Positions 45,975 through 58,767 of a stretch of 64,000 nucleotides of DNA are shown here, one piece after another. How positions within the stretch are numbered: the stretch's first letter is position 1; every line of letters starts with the position of its first letter. A model generated the notes under the pieces. The model was not told where the DNA came from, did no database searches, and saw only the letters and a list, made by a program, of their open reading frames with translations. Source of the stretch: Toxotes chatareus (Eukaryota; Chordata; Actinopteri; Toxotidae). Made by a program: the position numbers and the translations under genes. The DNA lies in contig JAFBJY010001399.1 of NCBI GenBank assembly GCA_016801885.1, positions 1-64,000 of the forward strand. Reading direction: 5' to 3'.

Positions 45975-47840
45975 ATATATCACCGTGAATGCAAAACTTT
46001 TTGTTTGGGATGTAGTGAACTTGACTGGGTCCACAAGAGACAAGGAGGCGTGGCTTTCAAAACCACAGTGCAAGCTTTCCAAACAAATATGCCAGCTTCC
46101 TTATACTAAACTGGGAAGGTGAGTGGCCTGGAAATGTGACATCTAAAATCAATATAGTTCTCGTTCTAACAAATAGCGTTTTCCATTGTGGAGGTGTACT
46201 CACATTAAGCCATGCTGTGAACAGCTACTATCACTAAAGCTGACCAGGAACGCTGCAAGTGTTTCTTCCACTTTACTGCACAGCAAACTGATTTGTTCAT
46301 CTGAACCACTAATAAAGTGATGCTAACTCACATTTCATTTTCTTACAAAATTTTCCTAGTTTAAAAGAAACAGCAAAAAGTTTGCTTTGCATTAGTAGTA
46401 ACATAACAGCTGTGATGTGGCTGAAAATGATCAGTAAACAGTGAAATAAGGCTGATATCTGAAAGTCCAAACTGGAACAGAGGAGCGAAAGTAAACCCCA
46501 GATCACAGAGGTTCAGATGGAAGCTGCAAAAGTCTTGAGAGCTGAAAACAGAGAGAATTAAGAATAGAGCTTTCTCTCTAGTCTACAGCATAGACACACA
46601 GGAGTGTAGCGACTGCAGACACAGCTAAAGGGAGGAGAATGTCATAGGTTGGCAATGGTCAGCTCTGCTACCAAGCAGGACCAACACAGTGCAATTTGGC
46701 ACAGCTACCCTGCTAACTCCTGTGAGGCTGTAATGGAAATGCATGCCATCACAGCTTATGTGCTAATGGAAAAAGCCCATAATATGCTACTTTTCAGGGC
46801 ACCTCTGTAACAACCTTAAGCTTCTGAACATCTACCACAACATCCCTAATTCAGTTTCCACTGGAAACATTGATGCCTCTGCCTCCACCTGATTTCCTGT
46901 CATCTCTCTACTGTCCATAATAAAGGCATAAAAAACCCAAATCACTTAAAGATATACTCACATTCCCATTTCCACATTCAAAGCACTGGTGTTTGATCTA
47001 GTTCTTCCTGCTGTCCATACTGGCTGCCAGGAGATCCCTTCTTTAAACAATTTCTGTGGAAACGATAGGCCACAAAATCCACAGTCCTATTTCTGTGCAA
47101 ATAGTAATTCCAAAATTCATCAGCATTGTTAAACAAAATCAAGTGTGTATCTTCAAATGTTTGTCTTTTAGTGCAGAATTTCCTCTCTGTGTTGCCATCT
47201 CTCCACCACAGCTTTGCATGGAAACATTAGGTGTAGAAACACAAAGAGGGGAATTTTGGACTAAAAATACCTGGAAGATAGAAACTTGATCTACTCAGAC
47301 TGTTGAAGCCTCATGTTTGCTTCTTTTCAACTCTGGAAGTCAACTTTTCCACAGGACAGGGACTGTGGATTTTATGCTCCATCATTTCCATTAGAATTTC
47401 TTTAGAAAGGATCTTGTTGCAGACAGTACAGACTTCCTAGAAATCCTTTCCTTTAACACAAACTACAGTGCATCACACCAAAACAAAATTAAGAAGTTGA
47501 GCAGCCATGAGAATATCTCACAATCATAATCAGCATTAAAAAAAAAATCTAACATGTACTGACTTACTGAAAACCTTGGAGGTGATCTGGACTTTCCTGT
47601 AGTGTCCTCTTGTCCTTGTAACAGCAGTAGCTCCTCCCTTCCTTGTCAATAATTGTGCAGAAATATCTGAGTGGTTCTTTCTTCCTAAATCATGAGCAAG
47701 TCCTGTCCAGTCCAACTGTTTCTGCTCCTGTTTGACTTCTGAACTTGTCTCTGGCTGTGTGTCCACTTACTGCAGCCTGTGACATCAGGCTGTAGAATGT
47801 TGATACATCAAAGACATCAAAGGACAAACTCTCTCTCTCT
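45975..47840 (+). repeat. Outer inverted repeat, left arm
   Basis: About 1.86 kb whose reverse complement is at about 53360-55210. Shared landmarks, left to right: ATATATCACCGTGAATGCAA, GGAGGCGTGGCTTTCAAAAC, AAGCTTTCCAAACAAATATG, TAGACACACAGGAGTGTAGC, CCTGGCAGCCAGTATGGACA (as complement) and TGACTTACTGAAAACCTTGG. Identity is high with small indels. It contains short frames at 47056-47289 that are mirrored in the other arm; no gene family is recognised. Confidence 0.85.
47573..47826 (-). repeat. Exon-like module, copy 1 of 4
   Basis: About 250 bp. Read on minus it follows CTGCAG, stays open (VDTQPETSSEVKQEQKQLDW, GLAHDLGRKNHSD, LLTRKGGATAVTRTRG) and meets a donor-like TTTTCAGTAAGTC. Other copies: 51138-51404, 53375-53634 (plus) and 63188-63432. 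The frame is conserved in all copies with few changes, which fits either a duplicated exon or simple recent duplication. Protein family not recognised. Confidence 0.6.
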
Positions 47841-47884
47841 CTCTCTCTCAAACACACACACACACACACACACTCTCTCTCTCT
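47829..47884 (+). repeat. Compound (CT)n(CA)n(CT)n microsatellite
   Basis: CTCTCT run, AACACACA run, then CTCTCT run, placed directly beside the exon-like module, as CA/TG repeats also are at the other three copies. Confidence 0.9.
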
Positions 47885-50800
47885 CCAAATTCAAACCTGC
47901 TCCAGTGTTTTAGCCTGAAGGTTTGTCAGTAAAATATGAGCATCTAGTTCCTACTACCAGTCCTACCAGTCTTCTAACACAGAGCCTCACGTCAACATTT
48001 TATTTATAGAACTTGCATCTCCCACACTGACACTGAGACCCAAGCAGAGCTGCTGGTTCTTCCTATTAGGATTCTCCTCCATGTTTGTGTGGAACAACAG
48101 AGGAAATGTATCTGTAAAGAAAGTCTGTGTCCTACCATTATCATCTGAGCAGCAGCCCTCTGGATACACTTCTCTCATCATTGTAGAAACAAAGAATAAC
48201 AAACCCACTAAATGCTGCTGAAGATAGTCGAGGATCTTTGGCTGAATCTGTTTCCCTTGTTCTTTTTTCTTCTGAAGGTCATTGGCAGCACTTAACTGAA
48301 AGAAAACAAAAGAAATCGAATGTTTTACTATTTCAACAGCAACACGGTGTCTTCATCTCCTGCACTGAAACAATTGAATCAGTTATTTGCATCAGACTCT
48401 GTAAACTTTCTGCTCCAGTTTCAAATTTCCACATCAATCACACAACAGACATGATGACCTTGACAGCAGCTCACATCCATCTGTGATAGAAACAGTCTCC
48501 AGTGCAAATTAGTGTGGTATAAATGTTTAAGTCTTTAGAGGAAAACTGGTCCATACAATATCTAATCAGCTTGTAGTCTACAGCCATGCAGCTGTTTCTA
48601 ACTCAGCCTCAACGTGCTGGAAAATGATGCTGATTTTCAACAGCACAAAAACCTGAGAGGGAGAATAAATAAATAGAGGAACATTGCATTACATTACATT
48701 TCAAAACAGTAACACAACAGTGGGTTTTCACTGGAGAGTGGATTCTCCTGAACTGAGTACTGAGGACTGAGTCACTGAGGGTCACAGGCAGAGAGAGTCA
48801 GTTTCATAACATGGGATCAGACATAGACTCAGACTCAACATGGATGAATCCGCTTCACCTCACACACACTTCAAGAAAATAATATACAATATACAGCAGC
48901 TTTAAAACAACAGCAATAAAGTATGGCAACAAATCTGATTAAAATAATGAAACTTCTCTTTTGCCTTAATAAGACAACAATTCAAAATGTTTTCTATAGC
49001 ACAGAAATTGCATATGTATGAATACAAACTGTACCAGGCCTGCAGAACAAATGGCAGCCAAACCTTCAGGGAATCAGCATGAGCACCAAACGGAGAAATG
49101 AATTCAAATGCACAGTGTCCATGAAACCAAAATCCAGAGTAAATACTTTCTTCAAACCCTTTCTCTACAGCAGTGTCTTCTGTCACTCCAGCTAAAGAAA
49201 GCTACACAAACATTAGCATGATCTATTTATGAATGAGTGGTGACTGTGGACATATGTGTCCCTGGCTTGTCCTGATGGAGGAGAAGTTCACTGTACAATG
49301 AACAGACACAGAGAAAATGATTTCATGTGATCTGTGTATGTTGAAGTTCATTATGGAACTAATGTACTGAAAAAGAGAAAAGCACACAGACTTTTGTTTT
49401 ACAGCAGGTTTCATATGATGCAGATTATATTAGACTATAAAATAAGAGAAAAGCATCCAGAGAAAAAGCAGCATGGTTCCTGAACATGTTTAGAGAATTT
49501 CTCTTCACACTGAAAAGTTGGCAGTTTTCCAAGGTGAGAGCCCAGTGGAGGATCAAACTAAAGCAGAAGAATCTTTGGTAACAAGGTCTTTAACGTGGCC
49601 TGATTGCTGCAGTCTGTCTGTACATAACAAAAGCTGAAGCACACTTTCTACATCACTCTATGCCTTTAACATTACATTTCATTGTATCTCTAAGTAAACG
49701 GCCTGACAGTGGCTCAGTGGCAAAACTGTACAACTGCCCTCATCAAGAACCTCTCAGCCATAACACCAATACAAACCAAAATGTCTCCAATGATACGAAG
49801 CAGTAAGATAAACAGGATTTAAAGTTTTTGTCCATTTCCTCACTTCATGGTTCACTGAGTTAAACTCCTATACAACACCACCCACTCTCACTGAGTTTCA
49901 ATCAACAGTGGAGGAGGAGGGTCAGTGGTTAAAAATGACTTCCTGCTGGGCCAGAAAAACAGTTACACCTATAGGATGAGAGACAATGGAGGAAGAGAAA
50001 TGACAGAGTCAAGCAAATCACGAACGTGTGGAAACATTATCACAGCTAAAGGACTGCATTTCTTCTTCTTTTGAGCCCCTTCGTCCATCTTCTCAGTTGA
50101 AAATGTTTTATAATCCTGAATCAATGAGAGAACTTCACTGACTAATTACAAACAGCTTTTTCTCCATGATGAACTATTGTGTTTGTGCAGCCTGCGCAGG
50201 AAGGAGTGACAGTAAAATCCATCCAAGTGTTGGATCATATCACAGACAGACTGAGCAACATCACGACATCTACATTGTATCTTAAAAATCTCTGATTGAT
50301 GTTCCTGAGAGAGAGAGAGGCTGTGGGTTATGAGACCTGAATTTAACATTAGAATCAAATGGACTGTGGTTATTTGATAATTGGCTCGAAACAATGAAAG
50401 CTCAGGTCCCTACACAATGTGAATACAGCTTCAATAACTGAGGTTTATGGATCCCCAGTTTCCTGTAAAGTGACTGATAGAAAATCAGAATCATTGTTGC
50501 TGAAACAGTAACATATTAAAGCCCTCAGGCCTCTGGGAAATGAAACTGAATCATGAACAATAGTGTTTCATTGTCGGTCAGTGTTTGTTTGTATTTGAGC
50601 TGTTTCATATCCTCCCATTTCTCCTCCCTCTATAGTTAATATGGACGACCTCTGTGTCCCACAATGCCTCCCTCCAACCTCAGTCACTCTATTAGGGAGC
50701 AGCTATGAAGCTGACAGCTTTATTGTGGCTCGTCTGCAGGAGCAGAGAGCACAGGCTCAGGTCAGAGTCAGAGGTAAAAGATGAGTGAGCACAGACGTCC

Positions 50801-51137
50801 ATCTTTAAGATGAAGAGCATCTTAACACCTGAGACTGATTTCATCCAATTTACTGTATTGTCTTTCAGTGCTGTCTAAATTTTAACTGTCTCTGGATGTT
50901 GTGTTTCAGAAACTCACAGTTACACATACAAAGCACTGCTGGTTGATCTTCAACATAAATGATAAAAAAGACTTGGAGGACGCCTGTTTCAACTATATAA
51001 GTCAGACTGCTGAAGCCTCATGTTTAGCATAAATAAGCTGAACATGTACTGAAACCTTTGGGCTGAAGTTCTTGTGTTATTAGACATCATGTCAATTTAA
51101 CAAGCACATCCCACTGAACTGAAACACTGACATCAAC
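47885..51137. other. Loop between outer arms, no supported gene
   Basis: Non-repeated within the window apart from the right edge. Possible exon-like pieces: minus 48120-48190 (MMREVYPEGCCSDDN ending at a GTAGGA donor-like site) and plus 50641-50773 (MDDLCVPQCLPPTSVTLLGS... ending at GTAAAAG). Neither is supported by a partner exon or a known domain. Confidence 0.4.
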
Positions 51138-52146
51138 TGACTTACTGAAAACCTTGGAGGTGATCTGGACTTTCCTGTAGTTTCCTCTTGTCCTTGTAAC
51201 AGCAGTAGCTCCTCCCTTCCTTGTCAATAATTGTGCAGAAATATCTGAGTGCTTCTTTCTTCCTAAATCATGAGCAAGTCCTGTCCAGTCCAACTGTTTC
51301 TGCTCCTGTTTGACTTCTCAACTTGTCTCTGGCTGTGTGTCCACTTACTGCAGCCTGTGACATCAGGCTGTAGAATGTTGATACATCAAAGGCATCAAAG
51401 GACAAACACACACACACACTTGTCTTACTATAGTTGTGAGGACACATGTTGCCATAATGCATTCCCTTGCCCCTTAACCTAACCTTAACCATCATAACTG
51501 AAAGCCTAACACTAACCAAAACATAACCCATACTAATGATATTCAATCTTCTCCAAAATACCAAATGAATTACAACAATAAGCACTCAGGACCATTCAGC
51601 TGGGTTGGTGAATTCAGCACCAAGGACAGCAGCAGCTGAACTGTACACAACTACATGTACTAACACACAGCAAATTCACAAAGTACTAAAATCTGGAGTC
51701 AGGCAAAAAGTGTTAAAGAGTTACATTTCTGGAGTTTATTTTATAACTCTGACTACAGTTTGTGTTAAGGTGTACACCCAGGCCGAGTTGAATTTTGGAG
51801 TTTATTCCCTGGTGTTCAGGATCTGGTTTTAACTCTGTCCCTGGAGTTCACGACGCATTTTATCGCGGCATGAGCAGCACAAGGAACGTCGTCACAAGGC
51901 TGGTAAGAGCATGATTTTTATCAGAAAGTACTTTAAATGCGTAATATTTTGTCATTGTTCTCACTGTATCTACTTACATAGTACCGCTAATGACTGCGAA
52001 CTTGATGTTGAACGTAACACCATTGCTTTTACTCCATTATTTATAGCAAGTAGCTCCCGCAGCATTAGTTGGCTATATGTATAATTTCCGCTCAATGGCA
52101 TGAGACGCAGCTGAAAAGTCAGTTTTGGCTAGCATGCTAACAGTTA
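51138..52146 (+). repeat. Inner palindrome, left arm
   Basis: About 1.0 kb complementary to 52599-53634. It starts with TGACTTACTGAAAACC and includes exon-like module copy 2 (51138-51404), a CA tract, TTAACCTAACCTTAACC, GCAGCAGCTGAACTGTACAC and CTAGCATGCTAACAGTT at the inner end. A short frame at 51605-51832 is repeated on the opposite strand at 52911-53135. Confidence 0.85.
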
Positions 52147-52598
52147 GACGGTGTATTAAATAATAGAAATAATAAACAATGATTAAAATCTAGTTGTATA
52201 CAAGTTGGAAAACAATTACATTTTCTGCAAGGACACTGTCCATCAAAGGCTGGCATCCAGAATCACTTGTGTCTCTGCTTAAAGTGCTTGAGACTGACAG
52301 TGTATCTGTCAGACTTGGAGAGGAGGAGCCTTCACACCCTTGCTGCAGGACACTTAGATCTGAAGATCACACACACACAAGTATAAGGCAAATAAAATCT
52401 AAAGTCCAGCACATTAAAACTGTATCACATACCTGGCTGGATATTACCTGTCTCAAGACAAAACATTACCATTACCTATAACTCTGCTTACCACAAGTAG
52501 TGAGGGTCACATATTCTGTCAGGTCTGAACGATCAGCCAGGTTCAAAATACATGTTTCTCACCACTGTTCAAAACAGCAAGGCTACAGTTTATAAGCT
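52147..52598. other. Spacer of the inner palindrome
   Basis: About 450 bp of unique sequence between the two arms. A frame at 52194-52481 has no recognisable domain. Confidence 0.7.
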
Positions 52599-53634
52599 CA
52601 ACTGTTAGCATGCTAGCCAAAACTGACTTTTCAGCTGCGTCTGCGCCATTGAGCCGGAAATTATACATATAGCCAACTAATGCCATGGGAGCTACTTGCT
52701 CTAAATAATGGAGTAAAAGCAATGGGGTTACGTTCAACATCAAGTTCGCAGTCATTAGCGGTACTATGTAAGTAGATAAAGTGAGAACAATGACAAAATA
52801 TCACGCATTTAAAGTACTTTTTGATAAAAATCATGCTCTTACCAGCCTTGTGACGATGTTCCTTGTGCTGCTCATGCCGCGATAAAATGCGTCGTGAACT
52901 CCAGTCGTCGTTAAAACCAGATCCTGAACACCAGGGGATAAACTCCAAAATTCAACTCGGCCTGGGTGTACACCTTAACACAAACTGTAGTCAGGGTTAT
53001 AAAATAAACTCCAGAAATGTAACTCTTTAACACTTTTTGCCTGACTCCAGATTTTAGTACTTTGTGAATTTGCTGTGTGTTAGTACATGTAGTTGTGTAC
53101 AGTTCAGCTGCTGCTGTCCTTGGTGCTGAATTCACCAACCCAGCTGAATGGTCCTGAGTGCTTATTGTTGTAATTAATTTGGTATTTTGGAGAAGATTGA
53201 ATATCATTAGTATGGGTTATGTTTTGGTTAGTGTTAGGCTTTCAGTTATGATGGTTAAGGTTAGGTTAGGTTAAGAGGCAAGGGAATGCATTATGGCAAC
53301 ATGTGTCCTCACAACTATAGTAAGATAAGATTGTGTGTGTGTGTGTGTGTGTGAGTGTGTGTGTGTTTGTCCTTTGATGCCTTTGATATATCAACATTCT
53401 ACAGTCTGATGTCACAGGCTGCAGTAAGTGGACACACAGTCAGAGACAAGTTCAGAAGTCAAACAGGAGCAGAAACAGTTGGACTGGACAGGACTTGCTC
53501 ATGATTTAGGAAGAAAGAAGCACTCAGATATTTCTGCACAATTATTGACAAGGAAGGGAGGAGCTACTGCTGTTACAAGGACAAGAGGAAACTACAGGAA
53601 AGTCCAGATCACCTCCAAGGTTTTCAGTAAGTCA
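52599..53634 (-). repeat. Inner palindrome, right arm
   Basis: Reverse complement of 51138-52146 with few substitutions and a longer TG tract (53334-53365). Its outer end carries exon-like module copy 3 in plus orientation (53375-53634), ending at TTTTCAGTAAGTCA. This end is also the inner end of the outer right arm, so the two inverted repeats share it. Confidence 0.85.
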
Positions 53635-55210
53635 ATACATGTTAGTTTTTTTTAATACTGATCATGACTGTGAGATATTCTCATGGTTTCTCAGCTCCTT
53701 AACTTTCTTTTGGTGTGATGCACTGTAGTTTGTGTTAAAGGAAAGGATTTCTAGGAAGTCTGTACTGTCTGCAACAAGATCCTTTCTAAAGAGATTCTAA
53801 TGGAAATGATGGAGCATAAAATCCACAGTCCCTGTCCTGTGGAAAAGTTGACTTCCAGAGTTGAAAAGAAGCAAACATGAGGCTTCAACAGTCTGAGTAG
53901 ATCAAGTTTCTATCTTCCAGGTATTTTTAGTCCAAAATTCCCCTCTTTGTGTTTCTACACCTAATGTTTCCATGCAAAGCTGTGGTGGAGAGATGGCAAT
54001 ACAGAGAGGAAATTCTGCACTAAAAGGCAAACATTTGAAGATACCCACTTGATTTTGTTTAACAATGCTGATGAATTGTGGAATTACTATTTGGACAGAA
54101 ATAGGACTGTGGATTTTGTGGCCTATCATTTCCACAGAAATTGTTTAAAGAAGGGATCTCCTGGCAGCCAGTATGGACAGCAGGAAGAATTAGATCAAAC
54201 ACCAGTGCTTTGAATGTGGAAATGGGAATGTGAGTATATCTTTAAGTGATTTGGGTTTTTTATGCCTTTATTATGGACAGTAGAGAGACGACAGGAAATC
54301 AGGTGGAGGCAGAGGCATCAATGTTTCCAGTGGAAACTGAATTAGGGATGTTGTGGTAGATGTTCAGAAGCTTAAGGTTGTTACAGAGGTGCCCTGAAAA
54401 GTAGCATATTATGGGCTTTTTCCATTAGCACATAAGCTGTGATGGCATGCATTTCCATTACAGCCTCACAGGAGTTAGCAGGGTAGCTGTGCCAAATTGC
54501 ACTGTGTTGGTCCTGCTTGGTAGCAGGGCTGACCATTGCCAACCTATGACATTCTCCTCCCTTTAGCTGTGTCTGCAGTCGCTACACTCCTGTGTGTCTA
54601 TGCTGTAGACTAGAGAGAAAGCTCTATTCTTAATTCTCTCTGTTTTCAGCTCTCAAGACTTTTGCAGCTTCTACCTGAACCTCTGTGATCTGGGGTTTAC
54701 TTTCACTCCTCTGTTCCAGTTTGGACTTTCAGATATCAGCCTTATTTCACTGTTTACTGATCATTTTCAGCCACATCACAGCTGTAAACTATGAAAAGGT
54801 TGTAAGAAAATGAAATGTGTTTATCAGTGAGTTAGCATCACTTTATTAGTGGTTCAGATGAACAAATCAGTTTGCTGTGCAGTAAAGTGGAAGAAACACT
54901 TGCAGCGTTCCAGCACAGCTTTAGTGATAGTGGCTGTTCACAGCATGGCTTAATGTGAGTACACCTCCACAATGGAAAACATTATTTGTTAGAACGAGGA
55001 CTATATTGATTTTAGATGTCACATTTCCAGGCCACTCACCTTCCCAGTTTAGTATAAGGAAGCTGGCATATTTGTTTGGAAAGCTTGCACTGTGGTTTTG
55101 GAAGCCACGCCTCCTTGTCGCTTGTGGTCCCAGTCAAGTTCACTGCATCCCAAACAATATGTTCCCTTTTGAAACCAGAATGAAAGTTTTGCGTTCATGG
55201 TGATATATAC
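53360..55210 (-). repeat. Outer inverted repeat, right arm
   Basis: Reverse complement of 45975-47840 (landmarks GGTATTTTTAGTCCAAAATT, CTCCTGGCAGCCAGTATGGA, GCTACACTCCTGTGTGTCTA, CAAACAATATGTTCCCTTTT). Differences are substitutions and small indels; at the far end this arm has about 30 bp not in the left arm. Confidence 0.85.
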
Positions 55211-55721
55211 CTCTGATTCTTGGGAATTTGGATTCCCAAGAATCCAAGTTACTTGAATATTCACTTTATACAAACTGTTGTACATATAGTCTTCTGAAAG
55301 GTCTAACATCATACATCATCTACTTTAAGCAAATTAGGAAAAGTAATGTTTTTTTTATTTAACAAACATATTTTTGTATTAAAAGAGACGAGTACTTTAA
55401 TAACTCAACAGCAATGAAGAAAAATTGTAAGCATATTCATTTAAAACAAATTAAAACTGCCTCTGATGGTGGTGACACTAATCTGACGGTGGTGACAGTG
55501 GCCTCATTACAACATACAATTCCAAAATTTATACCACTCAAGTCAATGGCTTCCTGTTTAAGAACTTTAACTATTTACTCCAAAAAAAAGGTGTAAGGTA
55601 CATTTAGGCAATATCATTTTTAACCTCACTCCCATAACATCAAATATCAAATCATCATAATAAAAATTAAAGTCATTACCACTATAAACTGTATATTGAG
55701 GAAGAACAGATAAATGAATAA
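55211..55721. other. Intergenic, no feature seen
   Basis: Contains a short inverted pair, CTTGGGAATTTGGATTCCCAAG (55218-55239), that could form a 9-bp hairpin, and two CTGATGGTGGTGACA-like words at 55462-55500. Nothing coding is supported. Confidence 0.45.
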
Positions 55722-56430
55722 CTACGTCTTACAGTCAACCTGTGCTTTGGGTGTGTTGGCAGTCAACTGGAATATGGTTGGGCTGCTCCTTGTTGCAGAT
55801 ACAGATTTTAGTGGTAGAGAAAGGAGCACATCATATGGCTGCATGTCAGCTTCAGTAATGATATAGAGCTTAGTGCTGGAGAGGCTTCTGCCAACCATAT
55901 CATGGAAAATATTCCCATTCACAATGTCATTCCCCCGCAGTATAAGGCTGTCTGCAGTCCTTTTCACAGTACCTCCTATGCCATCTGGTGCTCCCTTCCC
56001 ATGTGAGGTGGGGAAGAAGTTCCAGGTTGTTCTCTTGAAACCTAGAGTTGGAGGGACACTGCAGAGGAGAGAGAAGTTATTCTTGTTTTCGTATTGCTTG
56101 CTGGGACCATCTGACCAAAAGTGAATTGTATCAACTTTTGGAAACTTTCAACAAATATGTTTCAGGATTGAGCTGTGGGCGGTTCTGACCAAAGTGGCAT
56201 GACTGCACCTCAGAACTATACTTGCATCTCCACCCCTCAGAAAAGTCCACATGCACAGTTACTGTGCTATCATTGCACTCCTCGATCATGCTCCTATACT
56301 CTCTGGTCTGGTTCTGAACTAAGCACACGTGTGTTGTTGTTTCTGTCTTTAGTTTGTCTTCATATTGTTTTAGAAGCTCTCCCAGCATGCCACTGTGTTT
56401 CACAAGTCTTGTGTTGAAGTGCATGGTTCA
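55722..56430 (-). pseudogene. Repeated fish TE-like gene with a DDE/nuclease-like core, deleted
   Basis: Read leftward: MHFNTRLVKHSGMLGELLKQ, then VHVDFSEGWRCKYSSEVQSC, a break near 56131, then IHFWSDGPSKQYENKNNF and GFKRTTWNFFPTSHGKGAPD and GGTVKRTADSL, ending LTANTPKAQVDCKT at TAG 55722-55724. These motifs recall a large family of uncharacterised fish proteins, thought to be transposon-related, with conserved Asp (VDF, SDGP) and a HGKG motif. About 80-100 residues expected between VQSCHFG and FWSDGP are missing, so it is an internal deletion with a frameshift. No terminal repeats were located. Confidence 0.5.
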
Positions 56431-57538
56431 CCTCTGTGATAGAACATGGATCGGGAGGAAACCTCAGACCACACAAGGACTGAACAACAGTGAGCTTCTC
56501 ATTCAGTGGAGTCAAGTTAATTCATTATTTCTAATCAGCAGAAATTCACCTGCCCTTTGATTTATAACAGGTTAAATAGATTTGTATCAGGGAAACTAAT
56601 GGATGGCATCATTATCTCTGAGAGGACACAATGTGGTGGGATAGAACAGGACTAAGTAAACTGATTAAATATTTGTTTACATCATTACATCAAATTAAAC
56701 TGTGAAACAAATGTTAAAGTGTATTTGAAAGTTGCTACTGAAGGTAAAGGAAAAAACAAAGGACGACAGGATGAGAGAATCCAGTTCATATGTCTTCCTG
56801 ACAGAAATGGAGGTTTACAGTGATCAGCAGTGGGACACACACAGTTTATTGTCTTCACTAGTAGAATTGATGTGAAGTCTCTGTGTCACAGACACAGGTG
56901 GAGGGAGAATTCAACTTCTCCATTTAATCAACACTGAGCTTTATCCACCTGCACACATCAAACATTATCATTAACAGGAGTATTAACACTACTGTGAACT
57001 GACAACATAGTGTGGAGAGAAGAAGTGGTGTTAATACACTGCAGGCTGAGGGTGTGGCTGATGAGGTGATTGCAGACAGGTGAGCAGGAGCTCTGGAGGG
57101 AAACCCAAAGTAAGTCAACCACACCCAGGCCTACACACACACACAGACAAGAACACAGACAAACAAGAAACACTAGGGAGGTTCTCCCAGAAACACGAGG
57201 AAGGAGGGAGAGACTGTCGGCTCCTAACATGACTTTGTACCACGCTCTCCACTAAAAGATGGTGAAGAGAGAAGTTTCTGTGCTGTATTTTTTCATCCTA
57301 TTGTTAAGTGACAAAAGCAAATAAATTTAAAATAGATAATTAACCAAATGTGAATCAGGGCCATTTTCAATCTATACTGACTGATTAACAAAATGCTGAT
57401 TTTATCTATTTAAAATTAAATCTACAACAGTGAAGTCTGCAAAAACTGAAGGGGTCTGAATACTTCCTGTAGCCACTGTATGTCACTCGCCCTAAGAGCA
57501 GTGTTTCATCTGCTGCTTCCTCTTCACATTCAGTGTCT
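56431..57538. other. Intergenic, partly repeated at 63.0 kb
   Basis: TGAGCTTTATCCACCTGCAC and the following ATCAAACATTATCATTAACA (56936-56985) recur at 63041-63087, and AAAGGACGACA recurs near both. At 57450-57480 GGGTCTGAATACTTCCTGTA, then GCCACTGTA, resembles a terminus of fish Tc1-like elements. No gene is supported. Confidence 0.45.
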
Positions 57539-57835
57539 CTGAGAAAATGGGATTGAAAAGCAGAAATCAGTGGCTGGATACAAGAGAATTTCCAAGTCAA
57601 TGAACTTCCCTTGAAGAACAGTTAAACCAATCACTATGAAGTGGAAGGAGTTTGACATGGTGAATGATGTTTGTCTCTCTGGAGCAGGCTGTTCTAAAAA
57701 ACTGACATGTCAGAGAAGAAAACACGAGCAGCTCCAAACAGTTTCACACCATGTTTGTACTTTCACACTCTGATATTAGCTTTGGTTTTTCTCTCTTTGT
57801 CTTGTCCTTTTAACAACCTTCTGCAGCAGGTAGTG
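57539..57835 (-). repeat. Dispersed repeat, copy 2 of an inverted pair
   Basis: Reverse complement of 38772-39062 with a few changes. With the Tc1-like terminus at 57450-57480, it may be part of one DNA transposon remnant, but no transposase is recognised. Confidence 0.68.
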
Positions 57836-58254
57836 ATGGCTGATCGAGGCATTGTTGAGGCTTCGACACATGATTAAAAAAATGGTTCATTACCCAGTGC
57901 TCAAGTAGGACATCTAGTGGTCAACAAAATGATGTGCAGTCAAGATGTGTCATTTATTGGCTCATGGATTGTTTGGGATTTGATTGTCCATGCACATTCT
58001 TGTTTGACTACCATACATGTTTGTATGGTTTCAAGCTGACACAATAAAATACAAATATTAAATATACATATTAAATACATAGGCTGCTATATTATTTGAC
58101 ACGTCCGATTGTTGTAGGAAACAGCGATATACTTGATAAGTTGCGTTATGAATCGTAAGCTATCTTAAAACAAGTCTAAATAGCAGCTTAAAAGATGTGG
58201 AATACTGGGTGTTCAGTCCCCAGATGGCAAATGTGATCTCATTCCAAATGTCTG

Positions 58255-58335
58255 ATTCATGAACTAAATAACACGCAGCTCTGATGGGAATCAAACCCAC
58301 GCTGCATTGTTGCAAGACAACTAAATCAGTGACAG
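58255..58335 (-). repeat. tRNA-like/SINE fragment
   Basis: Minus strand: GTCACTGATTTAGTTGTCTT, then GCAACAATGCAGCGTGGGTT and TGATTCCC, with a B-box-like GGTTTGATTCC. The A-box side is weak. Probably a SINE head. Confidence 0.4.
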
Positions 58336-58767
58336 GGTTTCGATACCGAATGAAGCAGTAAAGTTGTTCATACGTCATAAATCATGTGATTTTTTTCCAA
58401 ACCAAAACACACACATCTCACTCAGAGTCTGACTGTCATGGAGCTAGATTTATAGCACTTTTCTGTTTGACTGCACCTGATGATAATGTGGTTTCAAGTG
58501 GATTAAACCATGTTTGTTATTTGGCATGGCTGATTGTAACCCTACATAATCTTCACTTATATTTTGAACATTGAAATGGTGCTGGTACATTCATGATATC
58601 AGATATGTTCTACAAATACAGACTGATGTAATTTTCACATGGTACTGGTGCAAATAATAGATTATATCATGGTATGTTTTGGCCTTCGTTGGTAAAGAGG
58701 TTTATGTGTACATGGGTAAAGAGGGTGTGCTTGAAGAACAGGGCAGTGGGTGTGCTTGTGTAACTGT

